64,000 nucleotides of DNA, from assembly GCA_965116235.1 (NCBI GenBank), contig OZ220496.1:3189088-3253087 (forward strand). The letters are read 5' to 3'. A model generated the notes under the pieces. The model did not search any database, was not told the DNA's origin, and saw nothing but the letters and a program-made list of their open reading frames with translations. Made by a program: the position numbers and the translations under genes. Below, piece by piece: positions 37,549 through 47,400 of this stretch. The stretch comes from MPNP01 sp965116235. GTDB lineage: Bacteria; Pseudomonadota; Alphaproteobacteria; Rhodobacterales; Rhodobacteraceae. The stretch's first letter is position 1; every line of letters starts with the position of its first letter.

Positions 37549-38318
37549 CGGTGCATTTTATCGGTGCGGGCCCCGGCGATCCGGATCTGATTACAGTCAA
37601 GGGACAACGTCTTATTGCCTCCTGCCCCGTATGCATTTACGCCGGGTCTCTGGTACCCGAGGAAGTCATTGCCGGCTCACCCCGTGATGCTCTGGTCGTC
37701 GATTCGGCGCCGTTGACCCTTGACGAGATCATGGAACTCATTGTTGAAGCCCATGCGAAAGGGAAGGATATTGCCCGGGTTCACTCTGGAGACCCGTCAC
37801 TTTATGGAGCCATCGCCGAACAAATCGTGCGTCTGAAGCAGGCAAGCATTGAGTACGAAATTGTGCCCGGAGTACCAGCCTTTGCCGCTGCAGCGGCCGC
37901 AATCGGACAAGAATTGACTGTCCCGACCCTTGCCCAGACGGTCATTGTCACCCGAACGGCAATGAAGGCAACGGAAATGCCTGAGAGCGAGGATTTGGCA
38001 ATCCTGGGAACGTCCCGAGCCACTTTGGCCATCCACCTTTCGGTTCGCAACTCGCTGGCGATCCAGCGCAAGCTTATACCGCATTACGGGGAGACGTGTC
38101 CTGTGGTCATTGCCTATCGTGTTGGATGGCCCGACCAGCTGATCATTCGGACAAACCTGTTGCACATGAGGGACAAAATCAGGGGCGCCAAACTGACCCG
38201 CACAGCACTGATACTTGTCGGGCCGGCACTTGAGCCGGAGTTTGTGAAGGAAAGTGCCCTTTACGACGACTCTCATCAGCACATACTTCGACACAACAGG
38301 GGCAAAGGAAAATCTTAG
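37545..38318 (+). CDS. cobM: Precorrin-4 C11-methyltransferase
   Basis: 257 residues, SAM tetrapyrrole methylase: FIGAGPGDPDLITVKG, VCIYAGSLVPEEV, VHSGDPSLYGAIAEQ, VPGVPAFAAAAA and VAYRVGWPDQ. CobM/CbiF makes precorrin-5A. The ATG overlaps the stop of the CbiG-CobJ gene (ATGA), and the stop overlaps that of convergent cobB. Confidence 0.95.
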   Translation: MTVHFIGAGPGDPDLITVKGQRLIASCPVCIYAGSLVPEEVIAGSPRDALVVDSAPLTLDEIMELIVEAHAKGKDIARVHSGDPSLYGAIAEQIVRLKQASIEYEIVPGVPAFAAAAAAIGQELTVPTLAQTVIVTRTAMKATEMPESEDLAILGTSRATLAIHLSVRNSLAIQRKLIPHYGETCPVVIAYRVGWPDQLIIRTNLLHMRDKIRGAKLTRTALILVGPALEPEFVKESALYDDSHQHILRHNRGKGKS

Positions 38319-39667
38319 GTCGGCCGGCGTTGGCAGATCGTGTGACAGTATGATCCGCATACATTGTCAATTGCCAAGCCCGCTTCCGGCAGCCTGTTTC
38401 CGAATGCATCCTGGACGGCGAAGAGCCTGTTTGCCGAAGTGTCAGATTTCATGCGTGAGTAGTGGAACTCGTGCCCAGCGAAAAGATTTCCTTCAAACGG
38501 AGTGCCTTTGCGCCCTTTAAGCAACCGGTATCCCAGGTGAAGCTTCGCTGACTGCATCGAGGTTGTGTGCGGCAGCAAGCCCAGCATTTCGTGTTGCTGT
38601 CCTTCGGCATCCTCAATCGCCCGGCCCAGGACCATGAAGCCTCCACACTCGCCATAAATCAGTGCTCCCCTTGATTGGGCCGAGATCATTTTGCTCCTGA
38701 ATTCGTTATTGCCGGCCATCTGTTTCAGGTATATTTCCGGATATCCGCCGGGCAGGAACACCGCATCGACATCATCCGCCGGTCCTTCGTCAGAAAGAGG
38801 GGAAAACGGCTTGATTGAAGCTCCGGCGGCATGCCACATGTCAAGAACGTGTCTGTAAGTAAAACAGAACGCCTGATCGCAAGCCAACCCTATAGTCTGA
38901 CCCAAGGGGTCAGCATACGAGTCTTGCCGTGATGGTCGTGAGCAGCTCAAGGTTTGGGTTGCGTGCAAAATACAGTCAATATCGACCGTTTTTTCCATTT
39001 GGTCAGCGACAGCATCGACAAGCGCCTCCATACTTGAATTCTCGCTCGGCAAAATCAGGCCAAGATGCCTTGACGGAATGACAAGCTCCTTCCTCTTGGG
39101 CAGCCATCCAAACACCTTGATACCGTGTTCTTCGAGGGAATGCTTCGCTCCAGCCAAATGCCGTTCAGATCCAATTCCGTTCAGGATGACGCCGGCCAGC
39201 ACTGTATTCGGACGAGCCTGTCGTAGACCCAAAGGAGCCAAAGACACGGATTGTGCCTGTTTTGCGGCATTGACTATCATGACGACCGGGAGTTCAAGAA
39301 TTTCGGCCAAGTCCGCAACATTGCCGTACCCCTCCCTTCCAGCTCCGTCCAGTATCCCCATCGCCCCTTCAACGATCAAATGGCAACCGGCAAGGATTTC
39401 GCTTGCCTGAACTCTCTTGGCAATAATCTGTCCGATCATGTCACGACTCATGGCCCAACAATCAAGGTTTACCGCTGGTTCACCGCTGGCAAACTCGTGA
39501 AACATCGGATCAATGTAATCAGGTCCTGACTTGGCCGGCAAAACCGGCAAGTTTCTCCGGGTCAGGCTTCGCAGCAGTCCGAGCGTGACAAGGGTCTTGC
39601 CCGAGCCAGATGTTGGGGCGGCGAGTATGAGGCCTTTAATTGGCGGGTCGTATATTTGTCTTGTCAC
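38315..39667 (-). CDS. cobB: Cobyrinate a,c-diamide synthase
   Basis: About 450 residues. CobB/CbiA amidates carboxylates a and c using glutamine and ATP. The N-terminal synthetase domain has TSGSGKT, LPAKSGPDYIDP and VEGAMGILDG. The C-terminal class I glutamine amidotransferase-like domain has VFLPGGYPEIY and YGECGGFMVLG with the active cysteine. The GTG at 39667 has GAGGA nine bases upstream and is preferred to the start at 39724. It is the only minus-strand gene besides cobA in the run and ends tail-to-tail with cobM. Confidence 0.94.
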   Translation of the reverse strand: MTRQIYDPPIKGLILAAPTSGSGKTLVTLGLLRSLTRRNLPVLPAKSGPDYIDPMFHEFASGEPAVNLDCWAMSRDMIGQIIAKRVQASEILAGCHLIVEGAMGILDGAGREGYGNVADLAEILELPVVMIVNAAKQAQSVSLAPLGLRQARPNTVLAGVILNGIGSERHLAGAKHSLEEHGIKVFGWLPKRKELVIPSRHLGLILPSENSSMEALVDAVADQMEKTVDIDCILHATQTLSCSRPSRQDSYADPLGQTIGLACDQAFCFTYRHVLDMWHAAGASIKPFSPLSDEGPADDVDAVFLPGGYPEIYLKQMAGNNEFRSKMISAQSRGALIYGECGGFMVLGRAIEDAEGQQHEMLGLLPHTTSMQSAKLHLGYRLLKGRKGTPFEGNLFAGHEFHYSRMKSDTSANRLFAVQDAFGNRLPEAGLAIDNVCGSYCHTICQRRPT

Positions 39668-39873
39668 TTGTTTGGAATCCTCACGATGGAATTTTAGGAT
39701 TTGAAACTGAAAATCCCATGCCAATCAGGAAGTCGCCGAAGTGCATTGGGAGGATTGCATCAACCAGCGTAACATAAAAAACATCCGAACTGCTGCAAGA
39801 ATGCGACACACTTGCAGAAAATGAATCCAGTCGGCAAGAAAGTGTTGAAAATCCCGAGGGCAACTGACCTTTT

Positions 39874-40039
39874 GAACTGCCCTCGAGCGGGTCGGTACTC
39901 AGACTTACGACAATTGAAGTTCTGACTGTTGGACTGGCAGTCCTCGCAGCCGTTCCCTACCCCCCCCCTTCATCGACCCAAGGCACCAGCGACGACGGGA
40001 CCGGATGGCAGTCCACCTAAAGTAACCAAGACCGGTCAA
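39874..40039 (+). pseudogene. Remnant of a third autotransporter (signal peptide and first mature residues)
   Basis: One plus-strand frame reads LRLTTIEVLTVGLAVLAAVP, then YPPPSSTQGTSDDGTG. It parallels the copy 1 signal peptide (FRLSTIGALLVGLGMLVASP, then HPSAAQGT and SDGTG). The mature sequence resumes in another frame as GPDGSPPKVTKTGQ, against LPDGNPPEVTKTGQ in copy 1. About 17 bases seem deleted between the two pieces. No start codon, passenger or barrel remains. A C9 run at 39960-39968 encodes the prolines at the cleavage region. Confidence 0.7.
39960..39968 (+). repeat. C9 homopolymer in the autotransporter remnant
   Basis: Nine C on the coding strand of the remnant, within its signal-peptide cleavage region. 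Eight C would bring the downstream GPDGSPPKVTKTGQ frame into line with the signal peptide. Confidence 0.65.
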
Positions 40040-40228
40040 CTGACCACAGCACGATTCTTGGGTCTCGTAACTCGCCCTATAAGGTCAAGTATCAAGACGC
40101 TATGGCGCTGGGGTCGGGATCATGGAGCACTGTATAGAGATGAAGCGCTTGTTATGCGTCACACACTCAACGCATATCACTCCGTGTCAGAACAATGCTC
40201 AATTTGTCAAAGCATCATTAAGTCCCCT

Positions 40229-41113
40229 TTAATCCGAATCATCCATAGCATCCAGTTTGGCAGTCGTTGTGACAGAATCACTTCTGAGAATCTTCGGCTG
40301 AGACTTGAGCAGTGAAATGACCGCCGGATTGATTGTCCTGTGCAGGTGTACATTCCAGCCAACACAGACTATTGAAGGGGCTTTCATGCCAAACGAACGA
40401 ACATCTTCTACCACCTTGCCAAGAGTCGTCTCAAGAATTCTTTGCCCTTCAAGAGTGGCATTGGAAACGACTGCCACAGGTTCGTTGGGTCGACGACCAT
40501 TGGCCAAAAGATGGCCTGCGATCTGATCCAGGTTCTTCATCGCCATGTAAATGACAAGTACCTGTGTCCCTTGGGCGAACAACTTCCAGTCGACCGCCTG
40601 AGGAGCGTCCCCGGACTGATCATGACCCGTCAGGAAAGTAACGCTCTGATTCGTTTCTCGGAAAGTCAGTGGAATGCCTGCATAGGCCAATCCGCCAATT
40701 CCGGCTGTGATCCCCGGAGTAACACGAATCGGCACACCGGCCTCGGCCAGGGCCATTGACTCATCCCCTCCCCTTGCGAAGACAAATGGATCACCACCTT
40801 TTAGTCGGACGATTCTCAATCCCTGCCGGGACAGCTCAATCAACTTGAGCGAAATATCCTGTTGCGTCGATGACGGTTTTCCCCCTCGCTTGCCGGCATA
40901 GATCTTCTGGGCACTCGGTTGGCATAAATCCAGTATGCGGTCATTCACCAAGGCATCATACACGATCACTTCCGCCTCTTTGATGGCATACAGGCCGTGA
41001 ATCGTTAACAGCCCAAGGTCACCCGGTCCCGCACCAACCATCCAGACCAAACCCTCAGGAAAGTCCGGAGCTTCCTGCCCTGTCACTGAATAAAAGCGAT
41101 CAAAAAACGTCAT
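40229..41113 (-). CDS. cobA: Uroporphyrinogen-III C-methyltransferase
   Basis: 294 residues. SUMT makes precorrin-2 by methylating C2 and C7 of uroporphyrinogen III, the branch point to corrins and siroheme. Typical motifs: VGAGPGDLGLLTIHG, VYDALVNDRILDL, GKRGGKPSSTQQ, RLKGGDPFVFARGG, TPGITAGIGGLAYAGIPLT. The C-terminus is about 35 residues longer than usual and ends DAMDDSD. There is no fused CysG or HemD domain. Confidence 0.94.
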   Translation of the reverse strand: MTFFDRFYSVTGQEAPDFPEGLVWMVGAGPGDLGLLTIHGLYAIKEAEVIVYDALVNDRILDLCQPSAQKIYAGKRGGKPSSTQQDISLKLIELSRQGLRIVRLKGGDPFVFARGGDESMALAEAGVPIRVTPGITAGIGGLAYAGIPLTFRETNQSVTFLTGHDQSGDAPQAVDWKLFAQGTQVLVIYMAMKNLDQIAGHLLANGRRPNEPVAVVSNATLEGQRILETTLGKVVEDVRSFGMKAPSIVCVGWNVHLHRTINPAVISLLKSQPKILRSDSVTTTAKLDAMDDSD

Positions 41114-41436
41114 GAGTGAATTCGAACGAACATCTTATGCGGATTACTGGCTTGGGTTAATGAGTCGACTACAATGCGGCTAGAATTTGATCCATCTGAT
41201 AAAGGAGCATATTGGTTCACCTGCCTGATTTTGAAACGCAAAATCGGCCTGAACATTTCAAACCGGCATTTGAATGCGTAAATCATGCCTCGAGACTCGC
41301 TGAATATCTTCAAATCGGACCCGCCTTTCTGCCTCAAGAAACAATAAACAGCTATAATGGATAATCAGCCGATCCGGCAAATCCAACTGCAGGACCAAAA
41401 GCGAACTGTCGATGATATCCTTCTCCTTGCACGAAA
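41114..41436. other. Divergent intergenic region cobA/cbiD
   Basis: 323 bp shared by two outward-facing genes. A perfect TATAAT at 41353-41358 on the plus strand could be the -10 box for the cbiD-cobO run, but its -35 partner is weak. I see no riboswitch. Confidence 0.4.
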
Positions 41437-42549
41437 ATGTCTCCATCTAAACTCAGAACTGGCTTTACTACGGGTGCGTGTGCCACGGCCACCAGCGCCG
41501 CCGCATTCGGTGCCCTTATGACAGGGCAATGGACGAATTCAGTTTCAATACAGCTCCCACGGGGTGGTCAGGCCACTTTCGCCCTGTGTCTAAAAGAGCA
41601 CGAAAACGATTGGGCAATGGCCGGCACCATCAAGGATGCGGGTGACGACCCGGATGTAACTCATGGGGCCTTGATCCGATCAAAGGTATGGCTTGACGAC
41701 TCTCGCGATGGCATTCAATTCCTTGGTGGTGAAGGGGTTGGTGTCGTGACCAAACCCGGGCTGCCGATACCAGTAGGTGAGCCCGCGATCAATCCTGTGC
41801 CGCGTGAGATGATCACCAATTCGATCCGGAAACTGGCCAATGAACTTCAGGTCCCGTCCAATGTCGTTGTTGAAATCTCAATCCCAGGCGGCCAGGAACT
41901 GGCTCGGAAAACCTGGAATCCTCGCCTTGGCATTGAAGGCGGCTTGTCCATTCTTGGAACAACGGGGATCGTCAAGCCCTTTTCCTGCTCAGCTTGGATT
42001 GCATCAATCCATATGGGCATTGACGTGGCTCTAGCCAACGGCACCCAGCACGTTTGTGCCTCGACTGGTTCAGTTTCCGAACGAACGGCACAGAAACACC
42101 TTGGATTGCCGGATTGGGCCATGCTGGACATGGGTGATTTTGTGGGTGGCACCATAAAGTACCTGAGGCACCATCCCATTCCGAATCTTACGATAGCAGG
42201 CGGATTTGGCAAGTTGTCAAAGTTGGCCAACGGCGCGACTGACCTGCACTCCAGGCGCTCGCAGGTGGATTTCGAATTTCTTCATCGCTTGGCCGCACAG
42301 AGGCTGAAACAGCCGAACAGCGTTGACGTATCTGCAATTCGGACGGCCAACACGGCAAGTCAGATCGTAGACATTTGTGGTCACGATATCGCGCGAGCCG
42401 TTGCGTTCGAAGCTCGGTCACAAGCTCGGAAAATGCTGAAAGGCTCCCCCATCAAAGTCAACGTCATGATTGTTGACCGGCAGGGAGCCGTAATAGCTTT
42501 GACTCACAGTGACAGCGATGATCGTTCTATCATGGATCGTTCAGTTTGA
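41437..42549 (+). CDS. cbiD: Cobalt-precorrin-5B C1-methyltransferase
   Basis: 370 residues. CbiD methylates C1 in the anaerobic-type route. Landmarks: LRTGFTTGACATATSAAA at the start, IKDAGDDPDVTHGA, GGEGVGVVTKPGL, GGLSILGTTGIVKPFS, ASTGSVSERTAQ and AGGFGKLSKLANG. Its presence in place of CobF marks this cluster as anaerobic-like at this step. It starts a tight run with cobK, cobW, cobN and cobO. Confidence 0.95.
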   Translation: MSPSKLRTGFTTGACATATSAAAFGALMTGQWTNSVSIQLPRGGQATFALCLKEHENDWAMAGTIKDAGDDPDVTHGALIRSKVWLDDSRDGIQFLGGEGVGVVTKPGLPIPVGEPAINPVPREMITNSIRKLANELQVPSNVVVEISIPGGQELARKTWNPRLGIEGGLSILGTTGIVKPFSCSAWIASIHMGIDVALANGTQHVCASTGSVSERTAQKHLGLPDWAMLDMGDFVGGTIKYLRHHPIPNLTIAGGFGKLSKLANGATDLHSRRSQVDFEFLHRLAAQRLKQPNSVDVSAIRTANTASQIVDICGHDIARAVAFEARSQARKMLKGSPIKVNVMIVDRQGAVIALTHSDSDDRSIMDRSV

Positions 42550-43301
42550 ACATACTTGTTTTGGCCGGAACCCTCGAAGCCAGAATGCTTTGCAACAAGC
42601 TCAGCCAGCTTCCGGAATTGAATGTCATGGCTTCGCTGGCCCTGGGTCCAATCCACTCTGATTATCCCGTGCCCCATCGTGCCGGCGGATTTGGCGGTGT
42701 TTCTGGTTTGCTGTCCTATCTTGAGCAAAACTCGATCGACACGCTTATTGATGCAACGCACCCGTTTGCAACCCAGATGAAGCAGAATGCCATGGAAGCG
42801 GCCAGAATATCGCGAGTGGAGTTCATTGCTCTGCAACGTGAACTGTGGAGTCCTGCCCCTCAAGACCTCTGGAATTCGTCTCCGACACTCAGCGAAGCCA
42901 GCCGACTGGTCCCTAATGATTCGACAGTGTTTGCCGCTCTGGGGAGCAAGAATTTTACCGCTGAACTCCAGACGTTGCGGCACAGTCTGTACTCTTCGAG
43001 AGTTTTTTTGAGAACAATGTCACCCCTCTCATTCACACTGCCGCCTAATTGGGAAGCGGTTGAATATCATCCGCCGCTGTCCATCGAATCTGAACTTTCC
43101 CTCCTTGAGCGACACAAGATTACCTGCCTGCTTTGTCGGAATTCCGGCGGGCAATCGGGCCGATTCAAGTTGACTGCCGCCGCGATGCTAGGGCTGCAGG
43201 TGTATATGGTGACTCCCTCGCAGATTAACTATGACGAACAAGCCGTTACATGTTATTCGACTGTTGACGAATTGCTGAATAATGAAAGGTTTCAGGTTTA
43301 A
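42546..43301 (+). CDS. cobK: Precorrin-6A reductase
   Basis: 251 residues. CobK/CbiJ reduces precorrin-6A (or its cobalt form) with NADPH. Motifs: NILVLAGTLEARMLCNKL, IDATHPFATQMKQNA, VFAALGSKNF, and CLLCRNSGGQSGRFKL. The TTG start overlaps the cbiD stop (TTGA). Confidence 0.92.
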   Translation: MNILVLAGTLEARMLCNKLSQLPELNVMASLALGPIHSDYPVPHRAGGFGGVSGLLSYLEQNSIDTLIDATHPFATQMKQNAMEAARISRVEFIALQRELWSPAPQDLWNSSPTLSEASRLVPNDSTVFAALGSKNFTAELQTLRHSLYSSRVFLRTMSPLSFTLPPNWEAVEYHPPLSIESELSLLERHKITCLLCRNSGGQSGRFKLTAAAMLGLQVYMVTPSQINYDEQAVTCYSTVDELLNNERFQV

Positions 43302-43380
43302 CCGGCAGTCATGTTTGCTCACTCCGGATCCTGATTTGCCTGCGACTGCATCACTGCATTCCAAGGCTGGCTTTTGCCTT

Positions 43381-44433
43381 ATGAAGAAGATACCCACCAC
43401 AATCATCACCGGCTTTTTAGGAGCCGGCAAGACCACATTAATTCGCCATATGCTGGAAAAAGTCAATGGCCCCAGAATTGCCTTGATCATCAATGAGTTT
43501 GGAGATTTGGGGATTGACGGCGAAATCCTGAGAAGCTGTGGCCTGGAAAACTGCGACGAGCGGGGGATAGTCGAATTGAACAACGGCTGTATCTGCTGCA
43601 CTGTGGCAGAGGAGTTTGCGCCCGCCATCGAAGACATACTCAGCCGTTCGCCGCCACCGGACCATATCGTCATTGAAACATCCGGCCTTGCTCTCCCCCA
43701 GCCACTGGTACGGGCTTTTAACTGGCCCGAAATCAGGTCTCGGGTTACCGTGGATGGTGTCATCGTTGTCGTGGATGGACCCGCCCTTCAATCCGGCCAG
43801 TTCGTTGCCGATCAGGACGCAGTCAAGCGGCAAAGGGAAACGGATCCCAATCTTGACCATGAAACGCCACTGTCTGAACTTTTTGCGGATCAGCTGGCAT
43901 GTGGAGACCTAATCATTCTAAACAAAACAGACTTGATTGCAGATGCAGAGACCTCGTTACTTGTGCAAAGATTAATTGACTCCACCCGAGATGGCGTTCA
44001 GATCCTCAAGTCAAAGATGGGCCAAATTGATCCTGCAATCCTCTTGGGCTTGGGAATCGGAGCCGAAGACGACCTGGAGGTTCGACATGAAATCCATCAT
44101 CACCATCGGGCGGACGAGGAGATCTCCGATCATGACCATGATGCATTCGAAAGCTGGGTTGTCCACCTTCCTCCCTTCTCAGACGCGAGCAAGTTCAAGT
44201 CAGCGATTGGACGTGTTCTACGCAATAACCGTATCCTCCGAGTCAAAGGGTTTGGAGCCATTCAGGGGAAGCCGCGACGTTTGGTCATGCAAGCCGTAGG
44301 CTCCAGAGTTGAATGTTATTATGACCAGCATTTTGGGGCCGATGAAGAGTTCGCAACAAGGCTGGTTTTCATTGCGGAAGCCGGCGCCGATCAGGCGGGA
44401 ATCAACAAACAGCTCCAGATGTTGGCTGCCTGA
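43381..44433 (+). CDS. cobW: CobW-type metal GTPase
   Basis: About 350 residues, G3E GTPase family. P-loop GFLGAGKTT near residues 10-18, NEFGDLGIDG, the metal-binding CxCC in NNGCICCTV, ETSGLALPQP, and NKTDL. A histidine-rich loop (HHHH, then DHDHD) precedes the CobW C-terminal domain. CobW is thought to deliver cobalt to the CobN chelatase, and the next gene is cobN. The ATG at 43381 is chosen over an open-frame start inside cobK. Confidence 0.93.
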   Translation: MKKIPTTIITGFLGAGKTTLIRHMLEKVNGPRIALIINEFGDLGIDGEILRSCGLENCDERGIVELNNGCICCTVAEEFAPAIEDILSRSPPPDHIVIETSGLALPQPLVRAFNWPEIRSRVTVDGVIVVVDGPALQSGQFVADQDAVKRQRETDPNLDHETPLSELFADQLACGDLIILNKTDLIADAETSLLVQRLIDSTRDGVQILKSKMGQIDPAILLGLGIGAEDDLEVRHEIHHHHRADEEISDHDHDAFESWVVHLPPFSDASKFKSAIGRVLRNNRILRVKGFGAIQGKPRRLVMQAVGSRVECYYDQHFGADEEFATRLVFIAEAGADQAGINKQLQMLAA

Positions 44434-44438
44434 TTGAA

Positions 44439-47400
44439 ATGCATATCCTCGCAACCACTTCCAGCCAGATTGCTGAGGGCATTGATCCGGTTGATCCAGA
44501 CCAGAAGCCAGCCGACCTGGTTTTTCTTTCGACAGCGGATACGGACCTTTCTGTCTTGTCTCAGGCATCCCGGCATTTCCTCCGAAATGAAGACTTCCTT
44601 CGTCTCGGCCAGCTTGCCTGGCTGTCACAGCCGTATTCCGTTGACTTATATCTTGAAAAAACGGCCACTCGGTCGCGGCTGGTCATTTTGCGGGTCCTGG
44701 GTGGGCTGTCCTACTGGCAGTACTGTCTTGAACAATTTTCAAGCCGCATGCAGGAAGCTCGGAAGACAGTCATCATTCTGCCGGGCGATGACAAGCCTGA
44801 CGCGGAACTTCTGGCCCTGTCAAACATCGACAGGCTTCATTGGGAAAATCTTTTCGGGTATCTGGTCGAAGGAGGACTGACAAACGCCCGCAACTTTTTG
44901 CACTATGCCCGACACATACTTTACGGTGAACCTTGCCCTCCTCTCCCATCGCCGGAGTTGAAAAATGGGCTCTACCACCCACACGTTTCCATTCCTGATC
45001 TCTCTGCCTTAAGATCCCGATGGACTCCCACTGCCCCGATTGCCGCCCTGATTTTTTATCGGGCTCTGCATATCAATGGCAATATCAAGCCGATTGACGC
45101 TCTGATCAATACGCTTCAGGCCAAAGGCATCAATCCCCTTCCCGTATATGTGTCATCACTCAAGGATGCTGTGGCGAACGCTTACCTGGACACCGTATTT
45201 GTCGAAACAGTTCCGGACATAATTCTCAATTTGACCAGTTTTGCCCTCAGCACCAACACGGGCTCATCCGATTGGGCTCCAACCATACTGGACAAGGTCA
45301 ACAAACCCGTCTTTCAGGTGTGCCTGGGATCCAACAGCCTGGATTCCTGGCTGGAAAACACTTGGGGCCTCCCACCGAGAGACATTGCGATGTCCGTCTC
45401 CTTGCCGGAACTTGATGGCCGTATCTTTACACGCTCCATCGCTTTCAAGGATCAATCACCCATCAACCCAAATACCCAACACTCAATAACGTTCCATGAA
45501 CCAGTAACCAACAGGGTCGATTTTGTTGCCCAACTGGCCAAGAACTGGATCCGACTCGGCGCAACGCCCCCCGGAAGAAGAAAGGTTGCTCTGATACTGG
45601 CCAACTATCCCAACAAGGATGGGCGGATTGCGAACGGGGTTGGACTGGACACGCCCCAGTCAGTTGTCAATATCCTCCATGCGCTGATCACGGCCGGCTA
45701 CGAAGTTTCAAACCCGCCGAACACATCACGAAAGCTTATGGACCTCATTCTTGCCGGACCCACCAATAACCCCGCCCGCTCCACTTCCGAGATCAAGACG
45801 GCTACTCTCGAGGAAGCTCTCTACAAAGCGTTTTGGCGAACTCTTCCCGGCAAGGTCAAGGAGGAAATCGAATCCCGGTGGGGGCCCTGCAATGACGACC
45901 CTCTGTTTAGGCACGGTGAATTTATGCTCCCACTGCATCGGTTCGGCAATGTCGCTTTAGGCGTTCAGCCGGCCCGAGGATACAACATTGATCCCAAGGA
46001 AACTTACCATAGCCCCGATCTGGTTCCCCCACACAATTATCTGGCCTTCTACTTCTGGTTGAGGCACGTCTTTGCTGCCGATGCCATCATTCATGTTGGC
46101 AAGCACGGCAATCTGGAATGGCTTCCAGGCAAGGCCCTGGCTTTGTCAGAAAACTGCTTTGCCGAAGCCGTGTTGGGGCCAACACCACATTTTTATCCGT
46201 TCATCATCAATGATCCCGGAGAAGGGACACAAGCCAAGAGACGTTCACAGGCAGTAATTGTCGATCATCTCACTCCTCCCCTCACTCGCGCCGAGTCATA
46301 TGGCATCTACCTTGAGCTTGAACGCCTGGTTGATGAGTATTACGCAGCCTTGGGAGTTGACCGCAAACGAGCATTACATTTGCAAGGAGAAATTCTTGAC
46401 ATTCTAGCCCGTTCAAGACTGGAAGAAGATATTGGCATCAGGACGGATGACGCCATTGACCGGAAACTGGTTCAGCTGGACGCGTACTTGTGTGAAATAA
46501 AAGAACGCCAGATTCGTGATGGCTTGCATATATTCGGCAGTTCTCCCCACGGTGTGCAGGAGCGTGACCTTCTGGCTTCCTTGGTTCGAATCCCCCGGCA
46601 GGATGGCAAGGGGCACAATGCTTCTTTCCTGCGAAGCCTGGCAAATGATCTGGACTTAATGGATGGTTTCGATCCGCTTGATTGTGACCCGGCTGCCCGG
46701 TGGCAGGGCAAGAGACCCGAAATACTAAACACTGTCGGCGATGCTCCCTGGCGAACAAATGGCGACACGGTCGAGCGTCTGGAGCTGCTGTTTGCCAGCA
46801 TGCTTGATGGCACGGCCACGCCCCCTCATGCCACCAGACAGGTTTGGGATTACACGAAAAACACCTTGCAACCTCGCCTTGAGTCGTGCGGCCAACTTGA
46901 AATTGATGGGCTTTTGAACGGGCTGAATGGGCATTTCGTCCCTCCCGGCCCTTCTGGAGCCCCTACCAGAGGACGAGCGGATATTCTGCCAACTGGGCGC
47001 AACTTCTATTCTGTCGACAGCCGCTCGCTCCCCACAAGAACAGCGTGGAAACTGGGCTGGAAATCTGCCTCGCTCCTGGTTGATCGCTTCGTTCAGGATC
47101 ATGGCGACTGGCCCAGATGCTTGGGCTTGACCGCCTGGGGAACCTCAAATATGCGAACAGGGGGCGATGACATCGCACAGGCTTTGGCCCTGATGGGCAT
47201 CAGGCCCAAATGGGATGATCATAGCGGTCGAGTGACCGGATTTGAAATTATCCCGGCCACGGCCCTGGGGCGACCGAGAGTTGATGTCACCCTTCGAGTA
47301 TCGGGCTTTTTCCGAGACGCCTTTCCGTTTCAGGTCGACCTGATTGCCCAAGCCGCCCGGGCAGTGATGAAACTCGACGAGCCCGGGGAGCAAAATCCAG

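Larger units (their letters stand above)
39725..40228. other. Intergenic between cobB and cobA with an autotransporter remnant
   Basis: 504 bp. The middle holds the decayed autotransporter start described at 39874-40039. The flanks show no gene, and I found no cobalamin riboswitch. Confidence 0.5.

Noticed and set aside
39929..40315. Plus-strand open frame of 128 codons between cobB and cobA
   Set aside because: It crosses the autotransporter fossil in the wrong frame for its signal peptide and ends antisense to cobA; it is not a gene in its own right.
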